A stretch of 64,000 nucleotides of DNA, taken from positions 372,001 to 436,000 of the forward strand of contig JAUQPB010000001.1 in assembly GCA_030550585.1 (NCBI GenBank). The letters are read 5' to 3'. This DNA comes from Thermoproteota archaeon. Lineage in GTDB: Archaea; Thermoproteota; Thermoprotei_A; Sulfolobales; Ignisphaeraceae. A program made the translations under genes and the position numbers. The notes below the pieces were generated by a model that saw only the letters and a list, made by a program, of their open reading frames with translations, was not told where the DNA came from and searched no databases. Below are positions 43,008-52,275 of the stretch, in pieces; the first letter of the stretch is position 1; each line of letters begins with the position of its first letter.

Positions 43008-43506
43008 TAGTGGCATAATCAAAATCGTGGAGCAGATGTATGGAGCAAATGGCAGAAAGATTCTAGAGGTTCTCTTGAATTCTCCCAATGGAAGAACAAT
43101 TGAAGAAATTGCGCAGGAGACAAGTATTAGAGTTAATGATGTGAGAAGACTATTGTATGAAATGAGCCAAGATGGGCTTGTTGCATATATTCGTAGTCAA
43201 CGTGGCGAGAGCCATTGGTATAGCTATAGGTGGTACTCAAATTACTCGATGCTTAAAGCCTCTCTTGCAAGGAGGCTTAAAGAAGTTATTAGAGTTTTGC
43301 AAGAGAGATTAAACTTTGAAACAAGCAACACATTCTACATATGCCCAAATGATCAATCAGTATATACATTTGAGGAAGCATTCGAAAACAACTTTCAATG
43401 TATACAGTGTGGTTCAGATCTAGTAGAATTTGATAATAGACCAATAGTATCATATCTGAGCAATATTATTGAAAAGCTCAAAAAATATGATAATAGTGTT
43501 GGCTGA
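43000..43506 (+). CDS. tfe: Transcription factor E alpha (TFE), zinc ribbon with a ligand missing
   Basis: 168 residues. The N-terminal winged helix NGRTIEEIAQETSIRVNDVR, RLLYEMSQDGLVAYIRSQRG and WYSYRWY is followed by a coiled-coil linker and a zinc ribbon. The ribbon reads FYICPNDQS...FQCIQCGSDL, so only three of the usual four Cys are present (CPND instead of CPxC). TFE helps open promoters with TBP/TFB. It is transcribed with trm56 and the methyltransferase after it. Confidence 0.92.
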   Translation: MNDSGIIKIVEQMYGANGRKILEVLLNSPNGRTIEEIAQETSIRVNDVRRLLYEMSQDGLVAYIRSQRGESHWYSYRWYSNYSMLKASLARRLKEVIRVLQERLNFETSNTFYICPNDQSVYTFEEAFENNFQCIQCGSDLVEFDNRPIVSYLSNIIEKLKKYDNSVG

Positions 43507-43514
43507 TTGGAATA

Positions 43515-44465
43515 ATGAAACCCACAGTCATAGATTTGTTCTGTGGCGCAGGAGGCTTTTCAAGAGGCTTTAAAGAAGCTGGTTTTAATATAGTCCTCGC
43601 CATTGACAATGATCCTGCATGTGGAAAAGCATTCAAAATAAATTTTCCGAATGCTGTCGTACTTGTAGAAGATATAAAAGATGTTACCAGTTCTGATATA
43701 ACCTACCACACTAGAAATTACGATATTGTTATTGGAAGCCCACCCTGCGAACCTTTTACAGGTGCTAACCCAAAAAGGGAGGTTGACCCCATTGACAGGC
43801 TTTACAAGGACCCCATGGGCAAATTAACACTAGAGTTTATTCGTCTTGTGGGAGAACTAAAACCTCGAATATTTGTCATGGAAAATGTTCCCGCAATTCT
43901 AGAAGAGCCCATAAAAAAGAGTTTAATAAATGAATTCAAGTCTGTTGGATATAACCAGATATACTTTAATGTTTTGAATGCGGAGAACTATGGCACTCCA
44001 AGCAAAAGGAAAAGAGTATTTATATCAAATGTGCCAATAAATCCTAGACCAATAAACAAGGTTGTTGTAGTTGCTGAAGCATTGAAAGATCTTCCGCCAC
44101 CCTATGAGTCAACTATTCCGAACCATGAGTTCGTACCAATTTCAGAGAAGAAATTGAGGAGAATATCGAGGGTAAGACATGGTAAAGCTGCATACTATTA
44201 TTATGGTTCATCAAAACTTCTTCCAAACTTCGTTAAGCTAAAGCCATATGAAGTTGCACCAACAGTATTAGGATCATCGAGATTTATACACCCGTTTGAG
44301 AATAGACTTTTGACAGTTCGTGAGCAGGCTAGGCTCATGGGATATCCCGATGATCATATATTTTTCGGTGGAAGGGATCAACAGTTTAATCAGGTTGGAG
44401 AGTCGGTGCCACCGCCTTTGTCATATGCCATAGCAAAATTTTTAATGGAAAAAATATTAATGTAG
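43515..44465 (+). CDS. C5-cytosine methyltransferase, no adjacent nuclease
   Basis: 316 residues. Motif I TVIDLFCGAGGFSRGF, IV GSPPCEPFTGANP with the catalytic Cys, VI FVMENVPAI, VIII TPSKRKRVFISN, IX/X VREQARLMGYPDDHIFF and FNQVGESVPPPL. All catalytic motifs are present; motif IV has Glu after Cys where Gln is common. It sits in the tfe operon with no restriction gene, so it may be an orphan epigenetic or RNA-directed enzyme. The target-recognition part is short. Confidence 0.92.
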   Translation: MKPTVIDLFCGAGGFSRGFKEAGFNIVLAIDNDPACGKAFKINFPNAVVLVEDIKDVTSSDITYHTRNYDIVIGSPPCEPFTGANPKREVDPIDRLYKDPMGKLTLEFIRLVGELKPRIFVMENVPAILEEPIKKSLINEFKSVGYNQIYFNVLNAENYGTPSKRKRVFISNVPINPRPINKVVVVAEALKDLPPPYESTIPNHEFVPISEKKLRRISRVRHGKAAYYYYGSSKLLPNFVKLKPYEVAPTVLGSSRFIHPFENRLLTVREQARLMGYPDDHIFFGGRDQQFNQVGESVPPPLSYAIAKFLMEKILM

Positions 44466-44480
44466 TTTATGTGATCAACT

Positions 44481-44945
44481 ATGAAGAAACTATATTTGGT
44501 TGCATATGCGCCATCAAGTCCCTATAGATTGATTGATTTAGCAAAGGTTGCATATTCCTTCAATTTTGTAACAGGTTTTGTAGTTGTTAGACCAACTGGT
44601 CTGGCTGCTCAAAGTGGTCTTCCAGAAGTATTTAAGTTAGCCTATAAATATGGAAAATCCCTTTTCGTATTATCGCAACTGAGAGAGCTAAAAGATCTTC
44701 TATCTATTGATAAACTAATATTCATCATTCAAAACAATAAAGAGGCTCCAGACATAGAACAAGTAATAGACATGGCTTCAGATTCCGTGGCTATAATTAT
44801 TCAAGCAGGAGAGTCCCCATTTAGCAAAGAGGATATTTCCATGGGATATGTTTCAAGAATCAATGAAATGAACGAATCTTTTTCACCCAATGCAGTAGCA
44901 GAGGCAACCGCTGCCATTTTAAAGATCATGCGACTACTAAGGTAA
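44481..44945 (+). CDS. SPOUT-like RNA methyltransferase family protein (COG4080-like)
   Basis: 154 residues. LYLVAYAPSSPYRLIDLAKV and RPTGLAAQSGLPEVFKLAYK, then YGKSLFVLSQLREL, follow archaeal COG4080 proteins, which are distant relatives of SpoU methylases. SAM binding cannot be confirmed from sequence. It lies between the C5 methyltransferase and a radical SAM protein on one transcript. Confidence 0.6.
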   Translation: MKKLYLVAYAPSSPYRLIDLAKVAYSFNFVTGFVVVRPTGLAAQSGLPEVFKLAYKYGKSLFVLSQLRELKDLLSIDKLIFIIQNNKEAPDIEQVIDMASDSVAIIIQAGESPFSKEDISMGYVSRINEMNESFSPNAVAEATAAILKIMRLLR

Positions 44946-44951
44946 AACTGC

Positions 44952-46571
44952 ATGGAGAGAGTGATAGTAGTTGATGCAAATGCTAGGCAAAAAGGTAGGA
45001 GAGTTTCAACAGTTGATGTAATAGGCGTTGGCCCTAGGTTGGTAACCTCAATTCTTAAAATGCATGGTTTTAAGGCGAGCCTATATGCTTATGAATCAAT
45101 TCTAAACAACAAAGAAATTCTAAAAGATTTTGATGCAATAGCAATATCATTTATGGTAAGCGATTTCAAGGCTGTTAAAAAGCTCATTGACATGTGGAGA
45201 AAAGTTAATAATGGCATTATTATCTTGGGAGGTCCTGGAACCTTAAGCCGGTCGATGCTATCCTCTCTAGACTTTTCACTTGCACTTATAGGAGAATCTG
45301 AAATCACATTACAAAAACTTTTCTCTATGTACAAGAGCCTTAGTGAAGCATACTATGATCTATCAAAATCGAAGACAACAATAAAGGGGTTGGCTATTAA
45401 GGTGGACAGGGAAATTATAGATGGTGGTATAGGTGAATGGACTCCCAAAAAATTTTTGAATGTGATTCCTGAGATAAACGATCTTAAGAACTTTCCTTTT
45501 TTCTGGGCATCGAGAATATATGTTGAGGTTGTAAGGGGCTGTAGCAATTTTAGAAGACCTATACAAACATTTGATGGCAGATATTGTACCAGATGTGATT
45601 TATGTTATAAAGGTTCGCTGAGCTCCAGAATAAGCTGTCCTGTAAACATCCCTCCAGGCTGTGGATACTGTAGTGTACCGGCAATCCATGGGCCTGCACG
45701 ATCACGTGATTTGTTTACCATTGTTGAGGAAGTTGAAAAGTTGACAAAAGCAGGTGTGAGTAGAATAGTATTGAGCGCTCCTGATTTTCTTGATTTTGGA
45801 AGAGACGAGCTTGTAGAAGAGCCTTTGACGGATCCTTGCAACCCACCACCAAATGTATATAAGATAGAGGAGCTCTTAAGTAGGCTATCTAAAATTAGGG
45901 CTGTGGCGGAAGAGAGGGCTACTGTGATGGTCGAAAATGTTAAACCGTGTCTAGTAAATGATGAGGTTGCGGATGTTTTAGGAAGATACTTGAAAGATAC
46001 CCCAATCTACATAGGATTGGAGAGCTGTAGTGATGATCTTTTGAAAAAAGTTGGAAGACCTTCAACATGTTCAGAGGGTATTAGTGCGATTGAGAAGCTA
46101 AAGAAAAGTGGTCTTAGACCATATGTTTATTTGATGCATGGTCTTCCATTTGAAAGAGATGAAGATGTTCTTAAAACAGTTAAAGCAATAGAAATTCTAA
46201 GGAATATTGGTGTAGAAAGAATAGTATTGTATAGGTTTTCACCATTACCCTACACAGCCTTCGAACTGGCACCAAAACCTGGGCCAGCTATAAGTGATCC
46301 TATGAGAAAGCTCTTGTATGACAAGGTTGAAGAGTTCAACAGGGAACAGAATAAAAAAATTATTGGCAGAGTAATCAAGGCCATTGTAGCTCTTAAGCAT
46401 CCGAAAAAACCAGGCTTTCTTATTGCATATCCAATGCGGCATGGACCTGTAATAATAGTAAGAGGAGGTGAAGCTTTGGTGGGACATAGAGTCACAGTTA
46501 AAATACATAGACTACTTAGTAACAGAATTGTGTTTGGAGAGATCGTCTATGTACATGAAAAGCATTTTTAG
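44952..46571 (+). CDS. Radical SAM protein with B12-binding-like N-terminus and C-terminal TRAM-like domain (COG1031-like)
   Basis: 539 residues. The N-terminal Rossmann-like region includes DFDAIAISFMVSDFKAV and IILGGPGTLSRSMLSSLDFS. The Fe-S motif reads SCPVNIPPGCGYCSVP, that is C-x7-C-x2-C instead of C-x3-C-x2-C. It is preceded by an extra Cys group (RGCSNF...YCTRCDLC). GLPFERDEDVLKTVKAIEIL is typical of the TIM barrel. The C-terminal ~60 residues look like a TRAM/OB RNA-binding end. An RNA or protein modification is likely; the substrate is unknown. Confidence 0.8.
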   Translation: MERVIVVDANARQKGRRVSTVDVIGVGPRLVTSILKMHGFKASLYAYESILNNKEILKDFDAIAISFMVSDFKAVKKLIDMWRKVNNGIIILGGPGTLSRSMLSSLDFSLALIGESEITLQKLFSMYKSLSEAYYDLSKSKTTIKGLAIKVDREIIDGGIGEWTPKKFLNVIPEINDLKNFPFFWASRIYVEVVRGCSNFRRPIQTFDGRYCTRCDLCYKGSLSSRISCPVNIPPGCGYCSVPAIHGPARSRDLFTIVEEVEKLTKAGVSRIVLSAPDFLDFGRDELVEEPLTDPCNPPPNVYKIEELLSRLSKIRAVAEERATVMVENVKPCLVNDEVADVLGRYLKDTPIYIGLESCSDDLLKKVGRPSTCSEGISAIEKLKKSGLRPYVYLMHGLPFERDEDVLKTVKAIEILRNIGVERIVLYRFSPLPYTAFELAPKPGPAISDPMRKLLYDKVEEFNREQNKKIIGRVIKAIVALKHPKKPGFLIAYPMRHGPVIIVRGGEALVGHRVTVKIHRLLSNRIVFGEIVYVHEKHF

Positions 46572-46645
46572 ACTGCTATAGCTAATAAAGTTAATAAATG
46601 TTCTAAATAAAATTCTATTGTAAAAATTGCAGTGGTGCAAAGAAA

Positions 46646-46966
46646 TTGGTGAGAATATCAACAATAGAGCTTGAATCATTTGAAGATATGATACTAATGC
46701 TACATTCTAGAATGACCGCCGTAAGCATGACATCATCACTTATGTGTACAGATAAAAACTGTTTTACAATAATAAGTGCAGGCGATGAGCAAGTTTTCAT
46801 AATATCGTCTCCACCTCCTACAACAAAATGCCGATTTGCATTTGTAGACGATTTCGGAAAGGTCAGATGCAGTGAAACCCCACCTGCAGGAAGGCCAATA
46901 GTATTTGTGATATCTGTAAAGAATATCAAAGAAACTGATAGCATTATAAAGGCTTTATCAACATAA
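46646..46966 (+). CDS. Conserved-looking small hypothetical protein
   Basis: 106 residues, start near GTG 46646 with a TGGTG context. It is rich in beta strands (CFTIISAGDEQVFIISSPPP, RFAFVDDFGKVRCSE). Four Cys are spread through it. No family recognised. It lies between the radical SAM gene and tRNA-Leu, same strand. Confidence 0.6.
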   Translation: MVRISTIELESFEDMILMLHSRMTAVSMTSSLMCTDKNCFTIISAGDEQVFIISSPPPTTKCRFAFVDDFGKVRCSETPPAGRPIVFVISVKNIKETDSIIKALST

Positions 46967-47049
46967 TTCAACTGCATTATAAAGAACGATAAAGAAAAAT
47001 ATTTTTAATGTCTGTACACAATATTATATTGTTAGCTATTGTCATTGGT

Positions 47050-47137
47050 GCGGGGGTGCCCGAGCCAGGTCAAAGGGGTCGGGCTGAGGACCCGATGGCG
47101 TAGGCCTGCGTGGGTTCAAATCCCACCCCCCGCACCA
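47050..47137 (+). tRNA. tRNA-Leu (anticodon GAG)
   Basis: Class II tRNA: acceptor GCGGGGG/CCCCCGC, anticodon stem TCGGG/CCCGA with loop CTGAGGA, a long variable arm (TGGCGTAGGCCTGCG region), T arm GTGGG-TTCAAAT-CCCAC, discriminator A and an encoded CCA. No intron is seen. Confidence 0.97.
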
Positions 47138-47164
47138 ACACCCACCAAATATAGTGATTATGAT

Positions 47165-47467
47165 ATGAGCTATAGCTGGGAACCAAAATGGATAAGAAGA
47201 AAAATAAAGATATCAGAGGGAATTGAGGTTGAAACATGCTATGACGCTACCTCGTCAATGCTTCTATGCCCTCTATGCATAGATATTAATAGGGTGTGTC
47301 CAAGCCATACAGAGTACTCTAATATTGTGCCTGAGAGGTCTTTGTATTTCTTTTCCATAGAAGATTTGATATACCACATGAAAACCCATACTAGAGAGGG
47401 TGTTACAGGCAAACTGTATACCGAAGTTGAAGAGGAGGGAGAGGAAGAAGAGATAGAAGAAGAATAA
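47165..47467 (+). CDS. Small zinc-finger-like protein with a poly-Glu tail
   Basis: 100 residues from ATG 47165, beginning just after tRNA-Leu. The middle holds LLCPLCIDINRVCPSHTEY and DLIYHMKTHTREG, a CxxC...C..H...H pattern that could bind zinc. The last ~15 residues are almost all Glu. The longer frame that reaches back through the tRNA is not real. Function unknown; a nucleic acid role is possible. Confidence 0.7.
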   Translation: MSYSWEPKWIRRKIKISEGIEVETCYDATSSMLLCPLCIDINRVCPSHTEYSNIVPERSLYFFSIEDLIYHMKTHTREGVTGKLYTEVEEEGEEEEIEEE

Positions 47468-47584
47468 GAAATTCATTTCATTTTTAACAGGCTGCCCCGC
47501 TTCTGTCTATATCTACACATAAATTAATTGATTTGGTTTTCTCCTCCTATTTTGTAAAGTTCTATCATTCACCACAGTCAATGA

Positions 47585-50023
47585 CTATGTGCATATGCTG
47601 TTACGAACGTTATCATTAAGTTTGAGCAACGCTATGAAGACCACTCTATATGCTTCGGCACTTCTGTTGGGCGCTGTAAATAGTTTGACAGGTTGCGAAA
47701 CACCTGTGTAAGCTATGCTATACAATGATTGATTCACTTTTTCAATTGTTGCATAGAGTCCATATGAATCAAAATACCCCGACTCTATAGCCGGTTCTAT
47801 AACAGGCACAAAACTTGTTCCCACTAACTCGTTTCCAAGAACCCATGGAACAACCTTTATACTGTATGATGGATATAGCTTTGAAAATGTTTGAAGAATA
47901 GCCCACATATAAAGTCTTGGCATTGTAGCGTTGAGAACAGTTGATGAATTCAAGTTGAGCCCATATTCTACAGTATATTCATTTCCATTAACATTTACCC
48001 TCTTTACAACAACCCATTCATTTGATGCTAGTTCATTATATCCTCCAACCGATGATGCTGAAGCAGGATAGCTAGTGATTGTATTGAGGGGTATACCCAT
48101 AGGCGATTTATATGTTGCCAGATATATTATCGCGCTTATGAATTTCGCCATATCACCAAAACCATATTGAGGCGGTGCGTTCAAGCCTATGTATACTCTC
48201 TTTGAGGAGTGATTGACATATATGTCAATGCCGCTAAAGATCAGTACATAAACATCGCTTTTTCTACATATGCCAAACTGATTTAGATACTGCAAGGCTT
48301 TGTCATATGGCATCGCAAAGAATTCTGCTAAGACGTGGATCCTTGTCGAGTTTATGGTAGCTCCATCAGCTACTGTAGATCTATTGCCTATCACCGATAT
48401 CCAGTATCCATAGTCCCACCAACTCAACACCAATGCATTGGACGATGTGTTGTCCCTTATAAATCTTAGCGTGTCTAGCCATACTGTTGTGGGTATAAAG
48501 CCCTCGGCTCTCGAAATCATTGTATAGGAGGAGTAGTAGGCTCTGAACTCAGCATAAGCTATCGGTATCGATGCTAGAATCACTATAATAGCAAGTATGA
48601 TTCCAACTACTTGCATAAACGTTATCTTAATTTTTGTTAAACGTCCAACAACCCTGATCTCAGGTTTAATGTATTGAAATAGTGCGCCAAGTGATAGTCC
48701 AACACACGTGGCAGTCACAACATTCATGTAATCTACAAAGTAACTAAGGTTGTATGTTACATACCAAGATAGTGCAATCCATATCAACATGGTCAATAGG
48801 AATATGTTTCTTGATTTGATAGTGCTATAGACGGATATGGGTAAGAGTATGAACACTGTCAACAACAGCGTTAGAACCATGTACTGGGGTAGAGATCCCA
48901 TTTCGTATAGTGGCTGATATTCTGCAACAGTCAGTGCAACACCTGGAGGTCTAATTCCCAATCCGAGTGCAATCTTCCCAGCAATTGGCAGAATCTTTGT
49001 GAACTGATCAAACAGCCCGGGAATACTATCAAATAGCACTATAAGGGTTATTGCAGAGATTATTGTAGCTGCAAAGAGTGTTGCATAGATTTTCATAGCT
49101 TTTCTTCTCCCAAATATGATGTGGAGAGCCCAGGCAAAAACAAATATTGCTAAAGCAATGTAATAGGCTAGTGCAAGTACAAGTCTTCCACCGTGATAAG
49201 ATGGCATTAGATACATTGCAACAAATGGTATTGTCGACTCCATAGCAAAACCCATTGCATATTGCTTGAATATGCTCTTTGAAGAGAGGTCCTTGACAAA
49301 TGGCAATAGAATCATTGAAGCATATACAGGAATTGCTGTAAGGCCCACTCCAGTCCACACACTAGCTGCATATGCCAGTGCTACACCTGCAAGAGCAAAA
49401 TCTAGTGGTTTTGATGATTTCAAAGCTCTTAGATGTAGCCATATAGCTAAAGGAGCTGTGAACAAGCCAAACGAGTATTTAACTGTGAAACCTGCTACTT
49501 CTCTACTCACAAAGAACATTGCATAGACTAGTGCTGCTACTATAGAACTAATTTTACTGCCTGTTGCCTCATTAACAGATAATGCTATGAATATTGCTGC
49601 AAGAGCTCCCATAATAGGTGGTAAAACCGCCATTAGGTCATACAATGAAACTCCAAGAGGTTTGAAGATTTCGTAGAGCATGTAAATGGTTATTATGTGA
49701 CCTTGCAAATCAGTTGTAAAGAGGTTTCTACAAGACGGGTACCAAAATATGCATGTAGCTGGGTTACTGCTTGTAAGGCTGGGCCATGATAACAGCCCAT
49801 GTTTATCGAGATAAGATACAACCCAGTAATTAAAAAATGTGTCTAGCTCATCTAGTTTAGCCTCTGGATAAACAGAAGCTATACCAGAATTTACAACATT
49901 GAAATACTGCTGCATTCTAAGCCAAAACGCTAAAAAAGCTATGACTGTTATAGCAATGGCAGCAACAATTTTTGAGTGTTTGCTCCAAAATCTATAAAGC
50001 GCAACCATTATATTTGCTCTCAT
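47585..50023 (-). CDS. aglB: Oligosaccharyltransferase AglB (STT3)
   Basis: 812 residues. Membrane helix 1 is IVAAIAITVIAFLAFWLR. The external-loop acidic motif is in AKLDELDTFFNYWVV, about 12 further helices follow, then the soluble domain with WWDYG (VLSWWDYGYWISVIGNRST). It transfers glycans from dolichyl phosphate to Asn in N-x-S/T. The glycan-synthesis genes and relics at 1-14 kb would feed this step. Confidence 0.95.
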   Translation of the reverse strand: MRANIMVALYRFWSKHSKIVAAIAITVIAFLAFWLRMQQYFNVVNSGIASVYPEAKLDELDTFFNYWVVSYLDKHGLLSWPSLTSSNPATCIFWYPSCRNLFTTDLQGHIITIYMLYEIFKPLGVSLYDLMAVLPPIMGALAAIFIALSVNEATGSKISSIVAALVYAMFFVSREVAGFTVKYSFGLFTAPLAIWLHLRALKSSKPLDFALAGVALAYAASVWTGVGLTAIPVYASMILLPFVKDLSSKSIFKQYAMGFAMESTIPFVAMYLMPSYHGGRLVLALAYYIALAIFVFAWALHIIFGRRKAMKIYATLFAATIISAITLIVLFDSIPGLFDQFTKILPIAGKIALGLGIRPPGVALTVAEYQPLYEMGSLPQYMVLTLLLTVFILLPISVYSTIKSRNIFLLTMLIWIALSWYVTYNLSYFVDYMNVVTATCVGLSLGALFQYIKPEIRVVGRLTKIKITFMQVVGIILAIIVILASIPIAYAEFRAYYSSYTMISRAEGFIPTTVWLDTLRFIRDNTSSNALVLSWWDYGYWISVIGNRSTVADGATINSTRIHVLAEFFAMPYDKALQYLNQFGICRKSDVYVLIFSGIDIYVNHSSKRVYIGLNAPPQYGFGDMAKFISAIIYLATYKSPMGIPLNTITSYPASASSVGGYNELASNEWVVVKRVNVNGNEYTVEYGLNLNSSTVLNATMPRLYMWAILQTFSKLYPSYSIKVVPWVLGNELVGTSFVPVIEPAIESGYFDSYGLYATIEKVNQSLYSIAYTGVSQPVKLFTAPNRSAEAYRVVFIALLKLNDNVRNSICT

Positions 50024-50278
50024 GAGGCAACAACCGCCAAACTAGGCATCACAACTCTAAGGCTATCAGAAACCTATAAAAATTTAACTAAAATACTGAC
50101 CCCATTATCAGAAACTATATAGCTGTTGCTAATATAGTTTGTACAAGATCTAGAACAGTTTCATGCAATAATACAATTAACTTCACAATGTATCTTTGAT
50201 TATATTCCTGCAAAGCCCTTCATTATAACCATAGCTTAAAATCTGTGAAAGCTTGTGTGTAGCGTAGGCTGAATTTTC
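50024..50278. other. Spacer between aglB and the ZPR1 gene
   Basis: Divergent promoter region; no further gene seen. Confidence 0.45.
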
Positions 50279-50824
50279 ATGATTTCGGAAAACAGTAGTA
50301 GCATAATTAGATCTTTTTTGATAGGCTCTGAGAAGTGCCCTGTCTGCGGTTCTATAGCATTAACCTATTTACATTTATACCAAGCTCCTCACAATGAAAC
50401 AGTAGCTATCGTGACAATAAAGTGTGATAAATGTGGATTCAAATACTCAACTGTTTTGTCTATAGCAACGTCTTTTTCTGATAATAAATGCATTGAAATT
50501 GAGGTGTCGGATCCCCAAGATCTAAGAACGCTCATATACCTATCTGACAACACCACAATAGAGATTCCTGATATTGGTATAAAAGTCGATTTATCCCAAT
50601 TACGATTGGGGAGCATAGTAACAGTAGACGCAATATTATCATATCTTGTAGAGTGGATAGAAAACGCGCAACATATTGAAAATAACGATGAGTTCGCTAA
50701 AACGTTGCTGCTGCTAAAATCCTTGCTTGATGAAAACATCGACAGAAAAATAAAAATTGTTATAAGAAGCGACAACGGTGTCGGCATAATAAACAGCTAT
50801 CGAAAAAACTACAGTAGATGCTAA
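50279..50824 (+). CDS. ZPR1-type zinc-finger protein
   Basis: 181 residues. A C4 finger KCPVCGS...IKCDKCGFKYS is followed by a beta domain (IEIEVSDPQDLRTLIYLSDN, TTIEIPDIGIKVD). Archaeal ZPR1 homologues have this single module, while eukaryotic ZPR1 has two and acts in eEF1A biogenesis. The archaeal role is probably similar but unproven. It converges on the Hsp20 gene. Confidence 0.88.
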   Translation: MISENSSSIIRSFLIGSEKCPVCGSIALTYLHLYQAPHNETVAIVTIKCDKCGFKYSTVLSIATSFSDNKCIEIEVSDPQDLRTLIYLSDNTTIEIPDIGIKVDLSQLRLGSIVTVDAILSYLVEWIENAQHIENNDEFAKTLLLLKSLLDENIDRKIKIVIRSDNGVGIINSYRKNYSRC

Positions 50825-50830
50825 ATCTCT

Positions 50831-51391
50831 TCACTGTTTTACAACTTTGATTAGCTTGCCTTTCCTACCTTCTTTTTTCTTCTTTAATCGTATCTCCAAA
50901 ACACCGTTCTTGTATACAGCCTCTGCAGAATCCACATCCACCTCTACTGGCAATTCTATCTCCTTCTTATATTTTCTCTCGTGGTCAGAGCCTTCAACAA
51001 CTATATGGCGTTCATCTAATGCCTCAACCTTAATCTTATTTTCGTCAACGCCAGGCATCTCTAAAACTACTCTGATTTTGTCATCTTCTTCATATATATC
51101 AACCAGTGGCTCCATCTCTTCACTAACAATAACTCTTGGCCTACCCCTTCCACTTCTTTTGACATTGCCAAACTCATATATTTTGGGGATTCCATCAGGT
51201 CCGATCTCAATTCTGAAACCATATATTATTGGCTTGCCTAACTCCTCTCCCTCTATAGGTATGGAACCAATTCTGAATGTCCTTTCCAACTCCTCTAACT
51301 CCTCTTCCAGTTCGCTAAAAAGCTCGTCAAATATGTCAAAGAATTTTCTTCTTTTCCTTCTAGGCTCATCAGATCCCGACACAGCAAACAC
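50831..51391 (-). CDS. Small heat-shock protein, Hsp20/alpha-crystallin family
   Basis: 186 residues. The Arg/Lys and Glu-rich N-terminus ends in a helix (FDELFSELEEELEELERTFR). The alpha-crystallin domain follows (EPLVDIYEEDDKIRVVLEMP, GVDENKIKVEALDERHIVVE). It ends with NGVLEIRLKKK. It holds unfolding proteins for refolding. Confidence 0.93.
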   Translation of the reverse strand: MFAVSGSDEPRRKRRKFFDIFDELFSELEEELEELERTFRIGSIPIEGEELGKPIIYGFRIEIGPDGIPKIYEFGNVKRSGRGRPRVIVSEEMEPLVDIYEEDDKIRVVLEMPGVDENKIKVEALDERHIVVEGSDHERKYKKEIELPVEVDVDSAEAVYKNGVLEIRLKKKKEGRKGKLIKVVKQ

Positions 51392-51446
51392 CTTGTTACA
51401 TGCCTATGCCTAGCTAGACTTATAAGTGTATGCTTAAATCAACCCT

Positions 51447-51719
51447 CTATTCGCTGGACCATGATCCTACTAAGATATAACACTCTCTTTCCAAACATTT
51501 TTGTTGCTTAATTATATCCGTAATATCTGGATCCAATGATGCAAATCTATCTGTATTCTCTGGCTTCAGTTCAATAATGCTTAGTTTTGGTAGTAGAAAT
51601 TTGCTTAGACTGTTCATAACCTTTTTAGCCTCATCTATACTAGTGTAAACTCCTAAAATAACCTTCATACTCTCCTTGGCCACAATACCTAAAGGACTCT
51701 TCCTGTATATGAACCACAT
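51447..51719 (-). CDS. Hypothetical protein, 90 residues
   Basis: An alpha/beta protein (MKVILGVYTSIDEAKKVMNS, LSKFLLPKLSIIEL) of unknown family. It has two Cys near the end and no membrane helix or signal. It lies behind the Hsp20 gene on the same strand. Coding looks real from length and composition. Confidence 0.55.
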   Translation of the reverse strand: MWFIYRKSPLGIVAKESMKVILGVYTSIDEAKKVMNSLSKFLLPKLSIIELKPENTDRFASLDPDITDIIKQQKCLERECYILVGSWSSE

Positions 51720-51924
51720 AATCTAACAGCCAGATAACCAAATTTTAAATATTTTTATGTTACACGTAGTTGTAGCTTTAATAATTTTACTGGAGTTGCA
51801 AAAGCTTCGGTGCTTTGTGCTAAGCATACTCTAAAGCACATATGCATTGCTTTGTTTGATTTGTGTCACAGCTTTTCTATAGCCCTCATATTACAGTACT
51901 TGTATTAAGAACAGTGTAACGGCT
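51720..51924. other. Spacer
   Basis: Divergent intergenic region; no RNA or gene recognised. Confidence 0.4.
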
Positions 51925-52275
51925 ATGAATGGCACAGTTTTAGAGGTTACAATATTAATGGGTCTTGATGATGTTAGCAACCAAGCATTGGATAATCTCA
52001 AAAAAGCTAGTGAAATTCTTTACCATAGATATAAAATAAAATTGATTCTAAATCCCATTAATCTGTGGCTAGATCCACTAAAAGCCTCTATAAATTCCCT
52101 CCCCATAATATTCATTGGGAGCAAAAAGATATTTTCAGGCTATCCTCCATCCATTAATGAAATCATACGAGAAGCAGTCAAGCTTGCTACATCTAATCAC
52201 CACACAAACTTTGAAGCATTATTACCAACGGCCATACTTAGAGAAGATTTTATTGATGCGGCTCTAATAGAATAA
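51925..52275 (+). CDS. Thioredoxin-fold-like protein without CxxC
   Basis: 116 residues. LEVTILMGLDDVSNQALDNL resembles a first strand and helix. SLPIIFIGSKKIFSGYPPSI resembles the cis-Pro strand and following loop of glutaredoxin-like proteins. No Cys pair is present, so it is not itself a disulfide oxidoreductase. It is followed 195 bases later by the FAD protein and the Cys-rich small protein; a redox link is only a guess. Confidence 0.5.
   Translation: MNGTVLEVTILMGLDDVSNQALDNLKKASEILYHRYKIKLILNPINLWLDPLKASINSLPIIFIGSKKIFSGYPPSINEIIREAVKLATSNHHTNFEALLPTAILREDFIDAALIE

Noticed and set aside
47039-47164. N-terminal 42 codons of a longer frame running through tRNA-Leu
   Set aside because: They translate the tRNA itself; the ATG at 47165 is the sensible start.
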